DNA of 64,000 bases from Giardia muris (lineage: Eukaryota > Fornicata > Diplomonadida > Hexamitidae). The stretch spans positions 62,001 to 126,000 of the forward strand of contig CM016929.1 of NCBI GenBank assembly GCA_006247105.1, written 5' to 3'. A program made the translations under genes and the position numbers. The stretch's first letter is position 1. Every line of letters begins with the position of its first letter. The notes beneath the pieces were generated by a model that saw only the letters and a list, made by a program, of their open reading frames with translations, ran no database searches and was not told the origin of the DNA. Positions 50,801 through 54,506 of the stretch are shown here, one piece after another.

Positions 50801-51093
50801 CGGATCGAGACTGGGACGATCACGAAGGGACTAAACCAATAGTAAGCAGTGCAACATACGGGCTGGGCTTGTACTGAGGGCGGGTCTGAGGGAAGTGATG
50901 GCTCAGACGTGCTTAAAAGCTGGCTGGACACACGACTGAGCAGAGGCTTGGGCCGTCGCGTCGTGAATGGGGCTATGGGCGCGAGGGTCAAGGAGACGTC
51001 GACGGCGTCACTGGTCTCCTCGGTGTATGACGACAGCGAGGGCAAACTGAGGAGCGCCCTAGGTATCCGGATACGAAAGATAGGACAATTCAT
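29896..51093 (-). CDS. Giant protein, divergent dynein heavy chain-like AAA+ protein
   Basis: A single 21 kb frame encodes 7,065 residues from ATG 51093, or 7,114 from ATG 51240. The downstream ATG gives only a 35 bp overlap with the upstream gene, so I prefer it. In the longer numbering, the region around 3150-3240 resembles dynein AAA1 with its lead-in (CTERDTHFLDYYLTEQMM, ALRGG, then FVGLEYLGIEAYSKLVPVI at the Walker B place), but no Walker A is present. Near 4286 is an intact P-loop, FAICGRPHSGKTMLLKLA, followed by an AAA3-like course. Near 4867, LLFLRCGPAGTSQALT and TIAFFEFVNGNYYSPDDGML resemble AAA4 with a lost Lys. Near 6053, DAALAWHKLCCF recalls the AAA5-AAA6 connector. Acidic, Ser-rich insertions lie near 1450, 1990 and 6150-6270. 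Ordinary dynein heavy chains have 4,000-5,000 residues. The family call is mine from pattern and order, not a search. Confidence 0.6.
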   Translation of the reverse strand: MNCPIFRIRIPRALLSLPSLSSYTEETSDAVDVSLTLAPIAPFTTRRPKPLLSRVSSQLLSTSEPSLPSDPPSVQAQPVCCTAYYWFSPFVIVPVSIRSLCLTTNLADCLVRETLSLEDLELQRLVDVHIPTTALLLDPWDLTDQRVFPPTSHMLPEYVNLQEEPCVPEVRTLRVQEFTSECFADNSFLANRVYSHLLDAYREAVQHLINTNSLMPEFVKQVLIPDEAYRDAKRTIHQFTSSLAQEYVIETPPEPDSLPTGPCLFTTTRIERLRPEQIIPLALPYEYPTLTHFSFSLNVPSLAREIYTDLQNSYKHALLTVLHRFCAWRIGTTGLPELAWKTVETTPTPLGLRKASPKTLFSNFDRGIYPYFLRRGLALSHTFINFFRGTLAESHMVQTYCTRFPEKYLGVYARRVSNAHSEKLGFPIMSVDDVYNALFSPEAKQQIRSNYSRLGDACPEPIYADGPSMTERSSPFKGVALLRSPRFHLPYVRLQQEFLRIIALFTEKVSVSVASIQNGQIQVGYLLNAYNSVFSALHARYLTVGYSFITVKKRIFYLLRAYSTELLSLIRYYNNDFHKEVGLPESVIGFLTSRDTQRALQRPTLPNVRAYIDLYVKREIYSESLMKYHQLDKISDDEDEHPESNINWEVNQIADRRGLMHCYLGHPYDAELGDTTETRDERDDSQNEQRPDYIFSGKIDPLSRVETEEVSPMLRFATLYIQLFGVFMRELLPIICTLFIRDCILDEDIWKTNGSLARDPLLCYKIFCQVVIARVEETYRDDLQEWAQYLSVEFSRQEGARRAEEVALCAMDVKDSSTLGSAWPSMDFPDRPMALPMENSIIKRFLSQGFSTIKMHQDIGFLKLEYTCQRINKGPLHYVEREDTEGLSNLKVVYSTSVEFELAEFRRFIAALFTSLSQLKCNVEQHLDFDLTFLSRDVVDGFSEMLSLSGYIQDSVFQELCLIQDSITKYNILQPKTFQEEVKRAEYLKEIQCMRVPDFIIKYFSIRKGYRIKYSHALVDNITVLQHVKKVLGLSTETLNPRLHDSLHFSRVIHPISSHLFASTEEMLTSINSTAQLSLAFLEQEFVGNGLHSKAASQVFDLSFDLDGENNVMDPTTSVYLEYPPRFIIDLTGRRISQVEEDAKAYDVDHRAFLDGLDNISRHTPGVLRDSGLSTSVVAHEELVDVERNFEHFITAQPTTLKGISPLLTLVTNAITVTRDIVEYIKGTLLDLPDNLYTRFATYDLRCVKNQAINKLISLISEIRWHVRQTVSRVVASAIELVNQFESRLVISVDTPEAVENILRSQRATRQFLYLWRPAINIILLVIPKLAQLESLRELIDIQTIHVENGQMGKQTRRRLRSEYSKPIAPHVLELSISEDSSSESEEETGIPCTYGASAIDIYYLLEAEVPFDQRMDHSFDAQFWERCRQDEIEAAGGEENDEEARERKKRARLHRTAKRQIMQHILTRQKVDDKDYELLKATYVTTDRQRNHRPLVVTRRRVSALVAHKKDLLRLDLRNYQYDVIQLVGRLLQLKRLIAQARTSLEVKLRPFSRYIYLSVEYIMYLRGICANYAIEVSQMSVADLVMSIRAPKEFVTKFPCITSNLDIEKIDKYFTAENVDTSYIFLKFLQRSTKLPITRFASSMQLYHNFYTRPRVEDVQEDKGITGLDELVVFLVRNVTLHENNESSGTLSPLESDDESGQLESASPDEMTRSVVPPANGHRNTHYNLYWIFADVRHVVVEAEKIYSSLRRWAGLLDIRLNIVDPSFKELIQAIKYPTTFFLSLIDFYLVYSKSLSESILSFNSAIFSKCNLEFFDAIRSMNMVNRRRRRVALDQSKARSKKPNLIFERALRGEQKPTGLKLSEKDPLLLGNDSLEMVIQGNEELDTSLPVMDRILNNSSKIMLDMIHNSQLVLSLCTSQSNLHTPKIGTQLARVFVASNTDGGEGESSSSSRLERGGNQDDDDQSNSDDDASATRPLTLSMLYLTRKRDRKPIPKEEGKKPPAQSKLAIYGGTNSKTGTEMGTDVESIPKPDTAESHTSSPGKEQGRPRTSSMKHPGTARFTRALDLKISTSCDNFCTASSARTKSVQELIDECCRMHENPPLDINYSVWLAIADQVIETHMLSLTQHILFLHSVSTILSSRNLSRTFLTSVDDVADDLLNLEVVASTQTRRIVDLISPFNFRLSLQLLERYQANVILEQTLAGLFTWLMTVRIWQSTCTVDIPTHSELVRLRERANRHRAERKQHQKHGHTDKASKTAEITKEHHNIEEEEAPTTTITAVLGAFQNTEMFGPSYRYMTMADLEACLFCPLTLDYPTRFAHIYVNNHRPTMRVSVDRLEPLGLLLTQHEIAYDIVYQGTVYTDFDCINSGADWYDPEQPVSSSMQVRRQVGESPYEKEQFTIQFPIIQTHILTSLHEAIFTTASIMVEKEAVYDVQLMARKLHTRLLLVKRFVTAIAKLRLLLPEAIAFSYLIFGEAPELRYCDVSSKKFINTLQTIIHGLDLFGVIFDSYHGTAKDIDLDIFTAPTEEQLSALSCIKNRRLTVPHLDFSTFVNNSSRREQTFLQQLRRAQLASFIDSDKLSIPMSILFEHKFFHLVSLLVENIFVCEDMLLTAQRIFMTKNLVRVTERFVNTSYMLLPTTFFIMSGNFTGEFGAQEVGDMYFNLFSHTRDDVELMSQYNERPQPRTRFIYSRAGMQVNFFGIQSGHEAIFYNSIINFSSQVSNISILLHPYLLEPALQYEYRKAIILLLNEQYLQFLCYCPYQAICYALSAILLLYCDGRYESYVYCFNHVLLALKLVIERSHDEIMTAMGSTSAKLFQTDSDTTTPYFQELTLRSIYCRILEGLQILTLLGVSVLSFTVRRSQSVAHSGSRLAIEYPFQPDHYEDIFRRFATSTPLIEAGLKKGVSLSILHSRLTAHHWYCLPATHLLHRNDYSFKDLKEQEAEYANALISKARRQAHRTVAMARVFRTDISTLERSAAQSYITQDSDAGSNVNLLEDEYDEQLDQSIDEINDLGKAYDGGLSTLQDNHRVVTIDTAPRLVPTETINLTPSTNKPVSIPVEPPADETYALEAGAKLHRIRLRYTICCTERDTHFLDYYLTEQMMFILSALRGGSVVFLFTDRHLGYQSLEIYTILNSLERLFGIRYRFINALSDRIEGICTQTQAVILAGFYPVFVGLEYLGIEAYSKLVPVILQLIHAKGPFVYPMMNLTTGLDAVHTEVLDQRSPSHISGAIFWLADACLCDTETPDAFTKSANSYMPSYRVSEVSQALMTDVYRRSQVYIPATALTARRWQKSPLAFTDFVKRKTKMALESDRAMVHSSGIDVFGTRAPLPYYARNLVHDLLPDMTEEALSLLILFAQQEPEFPTLSDLQLQLLNSNLAKPVTAYTLAIGMIAYLMVGLDLLPEQNMTREIKVIRERHERHRKYLVFIIHNTALHLRLTEAQTEELLALVENPLERFDELVQKAFSGAFLGHLQGICAKVPIVSPLGAFCFSTVSQASSYGPMMCILQDLKSNNVDAISEIIKGVTKTNLVIANTTSEIYDNRHRLERTDSILVPVYNEENDPYFLANIYAMTMRTQTIRLTNRALYTFRRPIRVIIIARTNQVMMRSFCCPRVYMNRELHLSASSYVQTNFSSYTLMSLSYIARLSGTEVYHVKEQGDVVRYIATNYDIDYYLYTHSDMARLRTNVYISYLNFFVCHLILISYRSVFNRYIFRPANWYILRALVSLLLRYMGIIEIRHYTNASPDDCVTFLPYTAVGNQVNVEQISTQAVKRYKAISYLGRYKDDQEISLNEEKILIRHLHEPIHISTQDVVASSYATFTPEFERPMGHRDRRAQFSNVLTFEFTRMIFLATKPELVIRHIHSTAIAAVFSAFILIMRLHFNEAIANESLYFYAYVDLLPEVLHFIRHSFFMQHPRISVEGDPMRDWLIHLYEAVAETLRELYCSLSEFPFQADPGHHYHLALVANLSDRKLAELIKGQNSIPSQDAIEQRRSTFATLYSDVAGDDPNDVFHSLFPDEGPSKEPTLVIQSARRRHRGNSLLRRLSVKTAEEDNRLALAYELDTKTFNQDLFEISDGKLPSLPEDISDATHKSNDDTLDALPDKGYDHPGGELKSLVDIDEISSTETDLEDFVIRYETSDQGDEETPRVSEISLIQQARKLCPIIPVPYHLGGEIITSLDIHSALETATDSDSKPSFVLTEELSAHAFFYAALILCCESFAICGRPHSGKTMLLKLASAVVGYDNAMVVSWCVPKHSLDSGKIIESLVRRTLLLRPAVTQKGDGYELVSPTCSLPIVHLYNVTPQNLPSLQRLHASDEVVWFRERTASNLDLRLTAIGVVTLASIVLVYEFENSTPHEVQRQFSNEIFIAPTPNLDEPRFLEELLYQSLVLRTLRGIDPPLATTFVPNFNQSPYCETTTTSMVADPHIQYGESNVIAMRTDLHIEHLRELVEGFVEGLIIVKDVLPITLLDVVCNMIALSVVDDKTDYSRNAKWESQSHLANLHLLLPTPHLFFAALTQHPTLRRDVICDVYAALQSALDRRLLSEKSVFGLLSQQRLRATSLLYPFLTPYSQQKIAILSDWEFSTIQLHDELSPSSPYIFLQDCYLEANREKLNFVEDQRPMCRMKSIRTLAPSFKRGGALYFRWDLRGDCLNTGSSPQESEMQTSEVPVVQAPIATESDDPSSRTATETMVNDDTETTETTEKSTNKMFQAKLLVFRAVHRLKLQTNDDDGSDDEVEKEVVKEVEKHKTTLDSLQLLLSRAKRIQKLHAYAINNIVRLYLLLNEQMHKNAIKVQEYLLFLRCGPAGTSQALTCFDRQMNPPCIPILNLTYDAQGFEKKLAIQFTQALVELGQFMTFNTIAFFEFVNGNYYSPDDGMLRVTLQQERCIEGDSCYTLRGYNKVHDSVSPMKESESTASQKQKTTFETKVSLQNVAQGNVHGVPVTAVVARNHRFLINVEQVIHFVKSSITYVKFRTGDSGADGHMANLQELSDEDRFLARADYRTLKKAALKPVLTPDGLPLRINNEFIRTYSGKLSKRNPLYWIFYEYNVGKPPPTEFPAHYDYQASRHTFFKALCKNYMRTQDLSVLAYYLLRALLLLALGLAPQLAMVDISFFKNADIFMKQTTAVHELWPYLDLANLQKTIKFHSLNEAFLQEPCDVIVMVPNSLLYQPCCGGLSLADLINDLPNRCGFFSPEELLFVSFLVTIKYGTKFLFSEQDLLWLVSRNFAIVIEETEAAKFDVGTLNYTAKVPHMRRIFMEWCAFRNMPFMIRSSLAKTIVSLIPMKIEIVTLLAEEQMLNQRKATDLTRFAEYLYAGYNTFIKSVHPQYLFIAPCFGLITSLCWEAINLRRKDFYQIATLAAAALEHITNSPDSSSTGNEEEDNDAGDDSNDVGFESGMKAQDIKEGQRKLSQRILNQICTQAKILHPRTILDLIIATCHLLFMGICSRSERQNRELVSRILSTESYHALNQVSLDPEVHITLVPPQATQQSWAADVCLGFYNVYYSDILRYAEMLLDFQLGFHPSSYASENAIWHTKYMLISDYVRDIFATVFLLMRDGRMLPIIPASVFSTVVVLYEICYHMYESKLLVRKGSTANWPELFAIEYIDCMQEPTEFLATLTKSLQSEENATRPLVFYNCFLESNSTVTVWMVALIRLLYVKDLDNGDTINLSATAKIRLKYALKSRRIYISQTERINLEAMRHLESTVHVISHTADPLIRYINGISADDLDQNVALETEASGYVSELLQTVMHYDTFFKTHPKTYITRYVKRMGQLLTTLETVRTLPPTLAAESLIRFNSVLRKDIGRQQDTVNHEVDVVIKMLGSSVVALLSHCYSLTAVYPQIGVCFSQTFITQWVSRLHTHLSRITYQTVKDELGNASSSVILSEVKRRRMKELFSVAGNFAFQTIVQYIPTHALMPVLVSATIIYHTFLGFGTAKELAYLRILFNLSSTQMGIAERYILNPPKESERTFRRLFSLSSDAQKAAMEWDMNMPDVLKGDAALAWHKLCCFASSIPQVGFKWLEHFRTHPNTLDQLLRARSPFRTILGYYIRQERQQPENFLYTPQELALQELTSQDASLDVSRASFNQHSFTSINDSDVSMQSSITPHKSVKKRPAMPFHQFRQSAVMRFARQTLPPIAKERKSPDNSDSDALKNDSDTSDDIFDVVFHKSGSQKARMHTQRYQAKLEQHKSTKAERLDKGSEYEAGRSRNYSPRGITSLVAGVIDPYTEPLSLPSDLDSVSFRSIWKSFLLSCIISPKTLVHTCELFLRMSPFCNVMSYIHKQQRMELSEANALASFMQLPEGSLTSSAVRLIRSYLCSYTGLPLETPIDTLLKTDLTSKQYTAMSKTVICWHDESVDIASLLASVDMLVYQPLLDVGGLQFIQHPMPEDLTRYFVVVPCGEQAVQTIGHLNRIYLATQQYPRYGLIVTISTRFHSSLHQVLAPFIAMYKPVVKYIGMPETALRRYKEYYSLVLLHLEARHKGQDFSEECHNLIYTAIWTFSLLNRSVLYTTALNNAIPATTNVLFSQNLVCGEIFQLDLLVTKITLAQRGRGLLEELRSYLRSFVFAEEVAEMQGYHDLHRKEHELSSLTLKLYRHAPSREKQASTKGTDCAVVFTSLPARIRLARNFPQESILSPFSLNVTGVFQFAHPIITTLISRLIWKEQDGARPIYFSPIGIEEEENTRVSDSEPTTKPPPGPTQLPSKPKPRAEVVPEPPVNKRKRPSLEDKPLYPEGYVELYRGNNPVNDLLNTLLSPLGDIHDSFERITQAFERVIHIEHDYQTNVQTQILFSLPIDLTEQTRVELYCLLVQVSLNDMALLLCHVSPEYLSYRLSTSVTHLPEPLRTALSIHGHGPIPSTAHRYLAADKRGIGKAIWFDEQGLGVLAGVYKPMLNYILSIKRLSFSRDHTIPVRQLLSVAVAIKPDFKNYTYVVSDGALTIYPREEDDPEYGLDGYLIQLLNLKLVGLRYDRLLNSVCNYYSSCRVTHSILDLYVFPVPLTGLSSSSKQRTPSATSFLSLPCTFSSSCLCFLWVDPACQVDDLQARCPFVTV

Positions 51094-52378
51094 TTGGTCG
51101 AGCTTCGGACAGAACGGCAATGGCACATAGAACCGGGAGCGTGGAGATCCCAAGCGCTTGTCCCTGTTTCTGAGGGAGATACCAAGACTCCCCCACGAGG
51201 GTTGCGACAACTGGACCCATCGGGCCAATGACAATGCCATATGGGATGCTATACGATCTACCCGAAAGCAAAACCGTTGAAGAGGTAAGATAACATGGAT
51301 GAGACGGTACGAGACCCATGACGCTTTGTGGTGTCAGGATGGCAAGCGTTTGTACAAGTTCGGCCTTCCCACAGGTCTCACATACCCCCTCGATCACCCT
51401 TGAGCTTAAATTCGCCACAATGGCCTCCTGCAACGTCACCGTGGCAATCACACACGATGTAGACTCTCGAAGGTGTTCGAAGAAGCTGAAAGTAAGGCCA
51501 GTCGTCCCAGATTCCGCATGAAATGCCCCTGACGGCTGCAGCTGGAAGGCGTATGAATATTGAGAGCTCTTAGTCAGGACGAAGCTAGCATTGACGTCTT
51601 CTCTGAGGAGACGGTCCATAGTGGTACTAGGCTTAGCAAAGTGCAAGAGATATGCACGTAGTAACGCTTGACAGGATAACGGATTAGTCGGGGAGACAAA
51701 GAAAGGAATGGTCACGAAATCTGCCGACGATTGTACGTGTGTGATAGTAAGCTCAACCTCCATGGCGTCCGGGCCCAAGGTATCAACGTCAGCGGTACTG
51801 AATAGCGTCACAAAAACACAATGGTCCGAATAGAACTGGGAACGGCAAAGCTGCATGAGTTCTCCTTGTCGCTTCAGGAGATCAGGATCCTCCTCGTCAG
51901 TCAAAAGGCCATCAATAATATCCTCCAGCCCAACCGTTTCCAACTCGATGCTCAACGCTGCAAGGCGGTCAAGACCTTCCAAGCCGTATGGCCGCAACGT
52001 GTCTCGGATCGACGTCTGGAGACAGTTCCGGTCGATCAATAAGTGTCCCAGGGGTATCTGAAAGTTCAGTAGGGGTGTGGGTGGAGGGGGAAGTATGAAG
52101 ACTCGAAGCATACCGGTGGCCTCAAGCTCCGTATCCAACCTCCACGCCTCCTTCATCTCAACCGTCCGAAAGTGCATATGAGCCAACTCTAGCCACGGCA
52201 TCTTGGTGGGTGATTGGGTCTTTACGGTCTGACAGTCCTTACAAGTCCGTATGTTCTGCACCTCCAATGGCGGTAATACCTGTCCCAACGCTTCCTTAAC
52301 TCGTCCAAACAATGCCTCTGGGGAGTCTGACATGGCAACGGCCTCGTTAAGCCTAGAAAGGATAACATCGTCACCCAT
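51059..52378 (-). CDS. Unknown protein with paired Cys motifs
   Basis: The protein has 439 residues and starts MGDDVILSRLNEAVAM after the AT-rich initiator AAAATAA. Two Cys pairs (CKDC near residue 47 and CETCGK near 338) could together form a zinc site. The rest is a mixed alpha/beta sequence with no family I recognise. The end (IPYGIVIGPMGPVVATLVGE, then SWYLP) faintly recalls the last strands of ubiquitin-specific proteases, but the catalytic Cys and His boxes are not visible, so I do not assign that. The stop overlaps the favoured start of the giant gene by 35 bp on the same strand. Confidence 0.7.
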   Translation of the reverse strand: MGDDVILSRLNEAVAMSDSPEALFGRVKEALGQVLPPLEVQNIRTCKDCQTVKTQSPTKMPWLELAHMHFRTVEMKEAWRLDTELEATGMLRVFILPPPPTPLLNFQIPLGHLLIDRNCLQTSIRDTLRPYGLEGLDRLAALSIELETVGLEDIIDGLLTDEEDPDLLKRQGELMQLCRSQFYSDHCVFVTLFSTADVDTLGPDAMEVELTITHVQSSADFVTIPFFVSPTNPLSCQALLRAYLLHFAKPSTTMDRLLREDVNASFVLTKSSQYSYAFQLQPSGAFHAESGTTGLTFSFFEHLRESTSCVIATVTLQEAIVANLSSRVIEGVCETCGKAELVQTLAILTPQSVMGLVPSHPCYLTSSTVLLSGRSYSIPYGIVIGPMGPVVATLVGESWYLPQKQGQALGISTLPVLCAIAVLSEARPNELSYLSYPDT

Positions 52379-52446
52379 TTATTTTTCGCCGTCTCCTCTT
52401 CATCAGATCAAAAACGGACATGATAACAGTTCTCAAGGAGCGATAA

Positions 52447-54207
52447 TCAGCCCTTTCGTGGCCTCCCCAGAGGGATGCTTGGCTGCCGCTTGGAGCGTAG
52501 ATATATGAGAACCACCCAAACAACGACACCCCCGAGACCTAGAGCGAATATAAGGGAGAAGATGACGACCTCCGGGCCGATCCTGACGTGAGACTCCACT
52601 ATGGAGTCATATCCAAAGAGAAAGGCGTCCGGAGATATGGGCCACGCGCCTGTGGAAATCCCATGATGTGGCACATCCTCCCAATCAGCATACTTGAACC
52701 GGGGAAGCGAGTTCCGAGTTCCAAGAGTCGGCCCAACGGCCATCCAGAGGCTAGTGTCATCCATACGAGCAAGAGACACAACCTTTGTATCCACAGCACC
52801 ATATGGTTCCGAAATCATCCCATCTTCATTAGGGCGCAGGTCATACCTGGCTGCCACCTCCCGTGCAGGGTCGTTGTTCGCCTCTACGTCATGAAGATAA
52901 TCATTGTGCCGCATGAGATCAAACATATCCTTTGAGTCCCTGACCTTCATGCCATCACGCAGAAGAATACCATAACGAGGATCTGCATCCAGCATCTCCG
53001 ATGTAAGGTTCAGGTAGGCTCGAGTCACGTTATTGAGCGGAGTATTGATACTGACATAGAGACCGTTGGTCAGAAGCATCGGGGTTGCATCTAGCACGAG
53101 GATATGTTCCCTTATGGCCTCAACACTCGTCAAGAGCCTGATTTCGTTCTCGGTGATGTAGGAGTATCGGCTATCACGCGACCCGGCAAAGGCTTGCACC
53201 TCCCGCAGACGAGCATAGTCCATAACGAGCCAGTTACCATATCCCATTTCTGCCCTGTTACGACGGAAGTGCTCCGCCCAACTGGTGCCATCAATAGCCA
53301 GAAGGTTTGAAGCAAGTCCTCGAAGCCATGCTGGAACCCCGGTCCCATTATACCCTAAATCTGAAAACTCCGCTTCCTTATCCCTCGGATAGAGGGTATC
53401 TAACACGACCAGTTCCACGCGCTTCCGGGCAGTGGCGGTGGTGGATGAGGTGACATAGAAGCTATCACTAGACCCAACGACACCGGGCTGGGAGCTAAAG
53501 ACGACTAGCTGCTCCCGTGTGCTGGCTTCTCGAAAATTATAATTGATGGCCTTTAAAACCCGGTCGAAACCATACCCATAGCTCATCCATGTGGTATGGC
53601 CGCCAAGAACGTCCGACAAGTCATCTGTGATCCTGAAGCACCCCGTCCCGCGTATTGCCGTCTCGATGGCGGTAGTCTCATATGCACTGAAATCCAACTC
53701 CCGCAAAGAAGCAAGCAGGTAAAACTCCAGCACCTCTCGTCTTGGGAAGCCTGCCGCCGCATAACCGTCCGCAAGCCCTGTGACATAACGGTGGCCAAGC
53801 GCATACACAGTAACCCAAAAGGGGTCGGTCTGGAATGCGTGATAGTTTTTCTCGAGCTGATGCATGCTCTCCTGCGCGAAGATCCGGTGCCGCTCCAGCC
53901 ACTGACCATCCGACCCTAGAAGAGTAGCAGCGACGTTCGCAAAGTGATCTGCAATCGACGCCGCCAGAAGGTAGCCTTCAGCAAAGCCCAGATAATACCC
54001 CCTGGCCGGATCAGTAAGGCTCACACCCGCATCCGATAGTACAGAGAGGTAGAGGCGCTGAGCTCCAGTCTTCTGGCGATCGTCGACAACATGCCCTCGG
54101 ACGACGGCGTTCGGAAGAGGCGTCTCCGAGAACGTGAACGTCCCGTCAGCACTCGTCCCGATGAAAAGCTCGCGGGCTAGAGAGCCGAGAACGAACACAA
54201 GGAGCAT
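52447..54207 (-). CDS. Phospholipase B-like protein (PLBD/LAMA family), membrane anchored
   Basis: The protein has 586 residues. A short signal peptide (MLLVFVLGSLARE) opens a luminal domain with the PLB-like landmarks: RGYYLGFAEGYLLA, then GCFRITDDLSDVLGGHTTW, where the Cys near residue 190 corresponds to the N-terminal nucleophile exposed by self-cleavage in this family. GYGNWLVMDYARL and a C-terminal region with HHGISTGAWPISPDAFLFG follow. A transmembrane segment (about 547-570, VVIFSLIFALGLGGVVVWVVLIYL) and a basic tail end the protein. Animal and Dictyostelium members are soluble lysosomal amidase/phospholipase-type enzymes, so the membrane anchor is a parasite feature. In Giardia the likely site is the ER or peripheral vacuoles (inference). 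The start is 5 bp from the divergent PHF5A start. Confidence 0.85.
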   Translation of the reverse strand: MLLVFVLGSLARELFIGTSADGTFTFSETPLPNAVVRGHVVDDRQKTGAQRLYLSVLSDAGVSLTDPARGYYLGFAEGYLLAASIADHFANVAATLLGSDGQWLERHRIFAQESMHQLEKNYHAFQTDPFWVTVYALGHRYVTGLADGYAAAGFPRREVLEFYLLASLRELDFSAYETTAIETAIRGTGCFRITDDLSDVLGGHTTWMSYGYGFDRVLKAINYNFREASTREQLVVFSSQPGVVGSSDSFYVTSSTTATARKRVELVVLDTLYPRDKEAEFSDLGYNGTGVPAWLRGLASNLLAIDGTSWAEHFRRNRAEMGYGNWLVMDYARLREVQAFAGSRDSRYSYITENEIRLLTSVEAIREHILVLDATPMLLTNGLYVSINTPLNNVTRAYLNLTSEMLDADPRYGILLRDGMKVRDSKDMFDLMRHNDYLHDVEANNDPAREVAARYDLRPNEDGMISEPYGAVDTKVVSLARMDDTSLWMAVGPTLGTRNSLPRFKYADWEDVPHHGISTGAWPISPDAFLFGYDSIVESHVRIGPEVVIFSLIFALGLGGVVVWVVLIYLRSKRQPSIPLGRPRKG

Positions 54208-54212
54208 TTTTC
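54208..54212. promoter_or_regulatory. Five-base gap between divergent start codons
   Basis: Only TTTTC separates the ATG of the phospholipase B-like gene (minus) from that of PHF5A (plus). Each gene's transcription start and promoter must lie inside the other's coding sequence or at this T/A run, which is typical of Giardia initiator sequence. Confidence 0.6.
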
Positions 54213-54506
54213 ATGGCCGAACGGCCTCGTTGCTCTCGACGCACCGGAACCGATGTGGGGCGCGTCTGTGCCTCATGTGCGGGGGTATGCACTATCTGTG
54301 GGAGTCCCGCACGCCTTCTCCGTCCCGCTCCGGTCTGTGGAGCATGTGCTCGTGCCCCACTATTTCCTTGCATCATCTGCGGCGTTCCGAGCACGGAGCC
54401 TGCCCTCTGCTGTCTGCATTGCGTTCTTCTCGAACGGGACCGAGACGGCTGTGTTGGTAGGCGTCCTGGCCTCATGTCGTCAGGCCTAGAGCAAAAAACC
54501 GCATGA
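54213..54506 (+). CDS. PHF5A: PHF5A/Rds3, SF3b splicing complex subunit
   Basis: The protein has 97 residues. Five CXXC knuckles in the PHF5A order are present: GRVCASC, CTIC, VCGAC, PCIICG and CCLHC, followed by the diagnostic LERDRDGC. PHF5A is a knot-like zinc protein in the SF3b part of the U2 snRNP that helps hold the branch-point adenosine. The first two dozen residues and the tail (LMSSGLEQKTA) differ from the family, and the conserved basic YG.KK end is missing. Its presence fits Giardia keeping a working spliceosome with very few introns. The stop overlaps the next gene's start (ATGA). Confidence 0.9.
   Translation: MAERPRCSRRTGTDVGRVCASCAGVCTICGSPARLLRPAPVCGACARAPLFPCIICGVPSTEPALCCLHCVLLERDRDGCVGRRPGLMSSGLEQKTA

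Noticed and set aside
51059..52378. Ubiquitin-specific protease
   Set aside because: Only faint similarity of the last strands and two Cys pairs; no catalytic Cys or His box seen.
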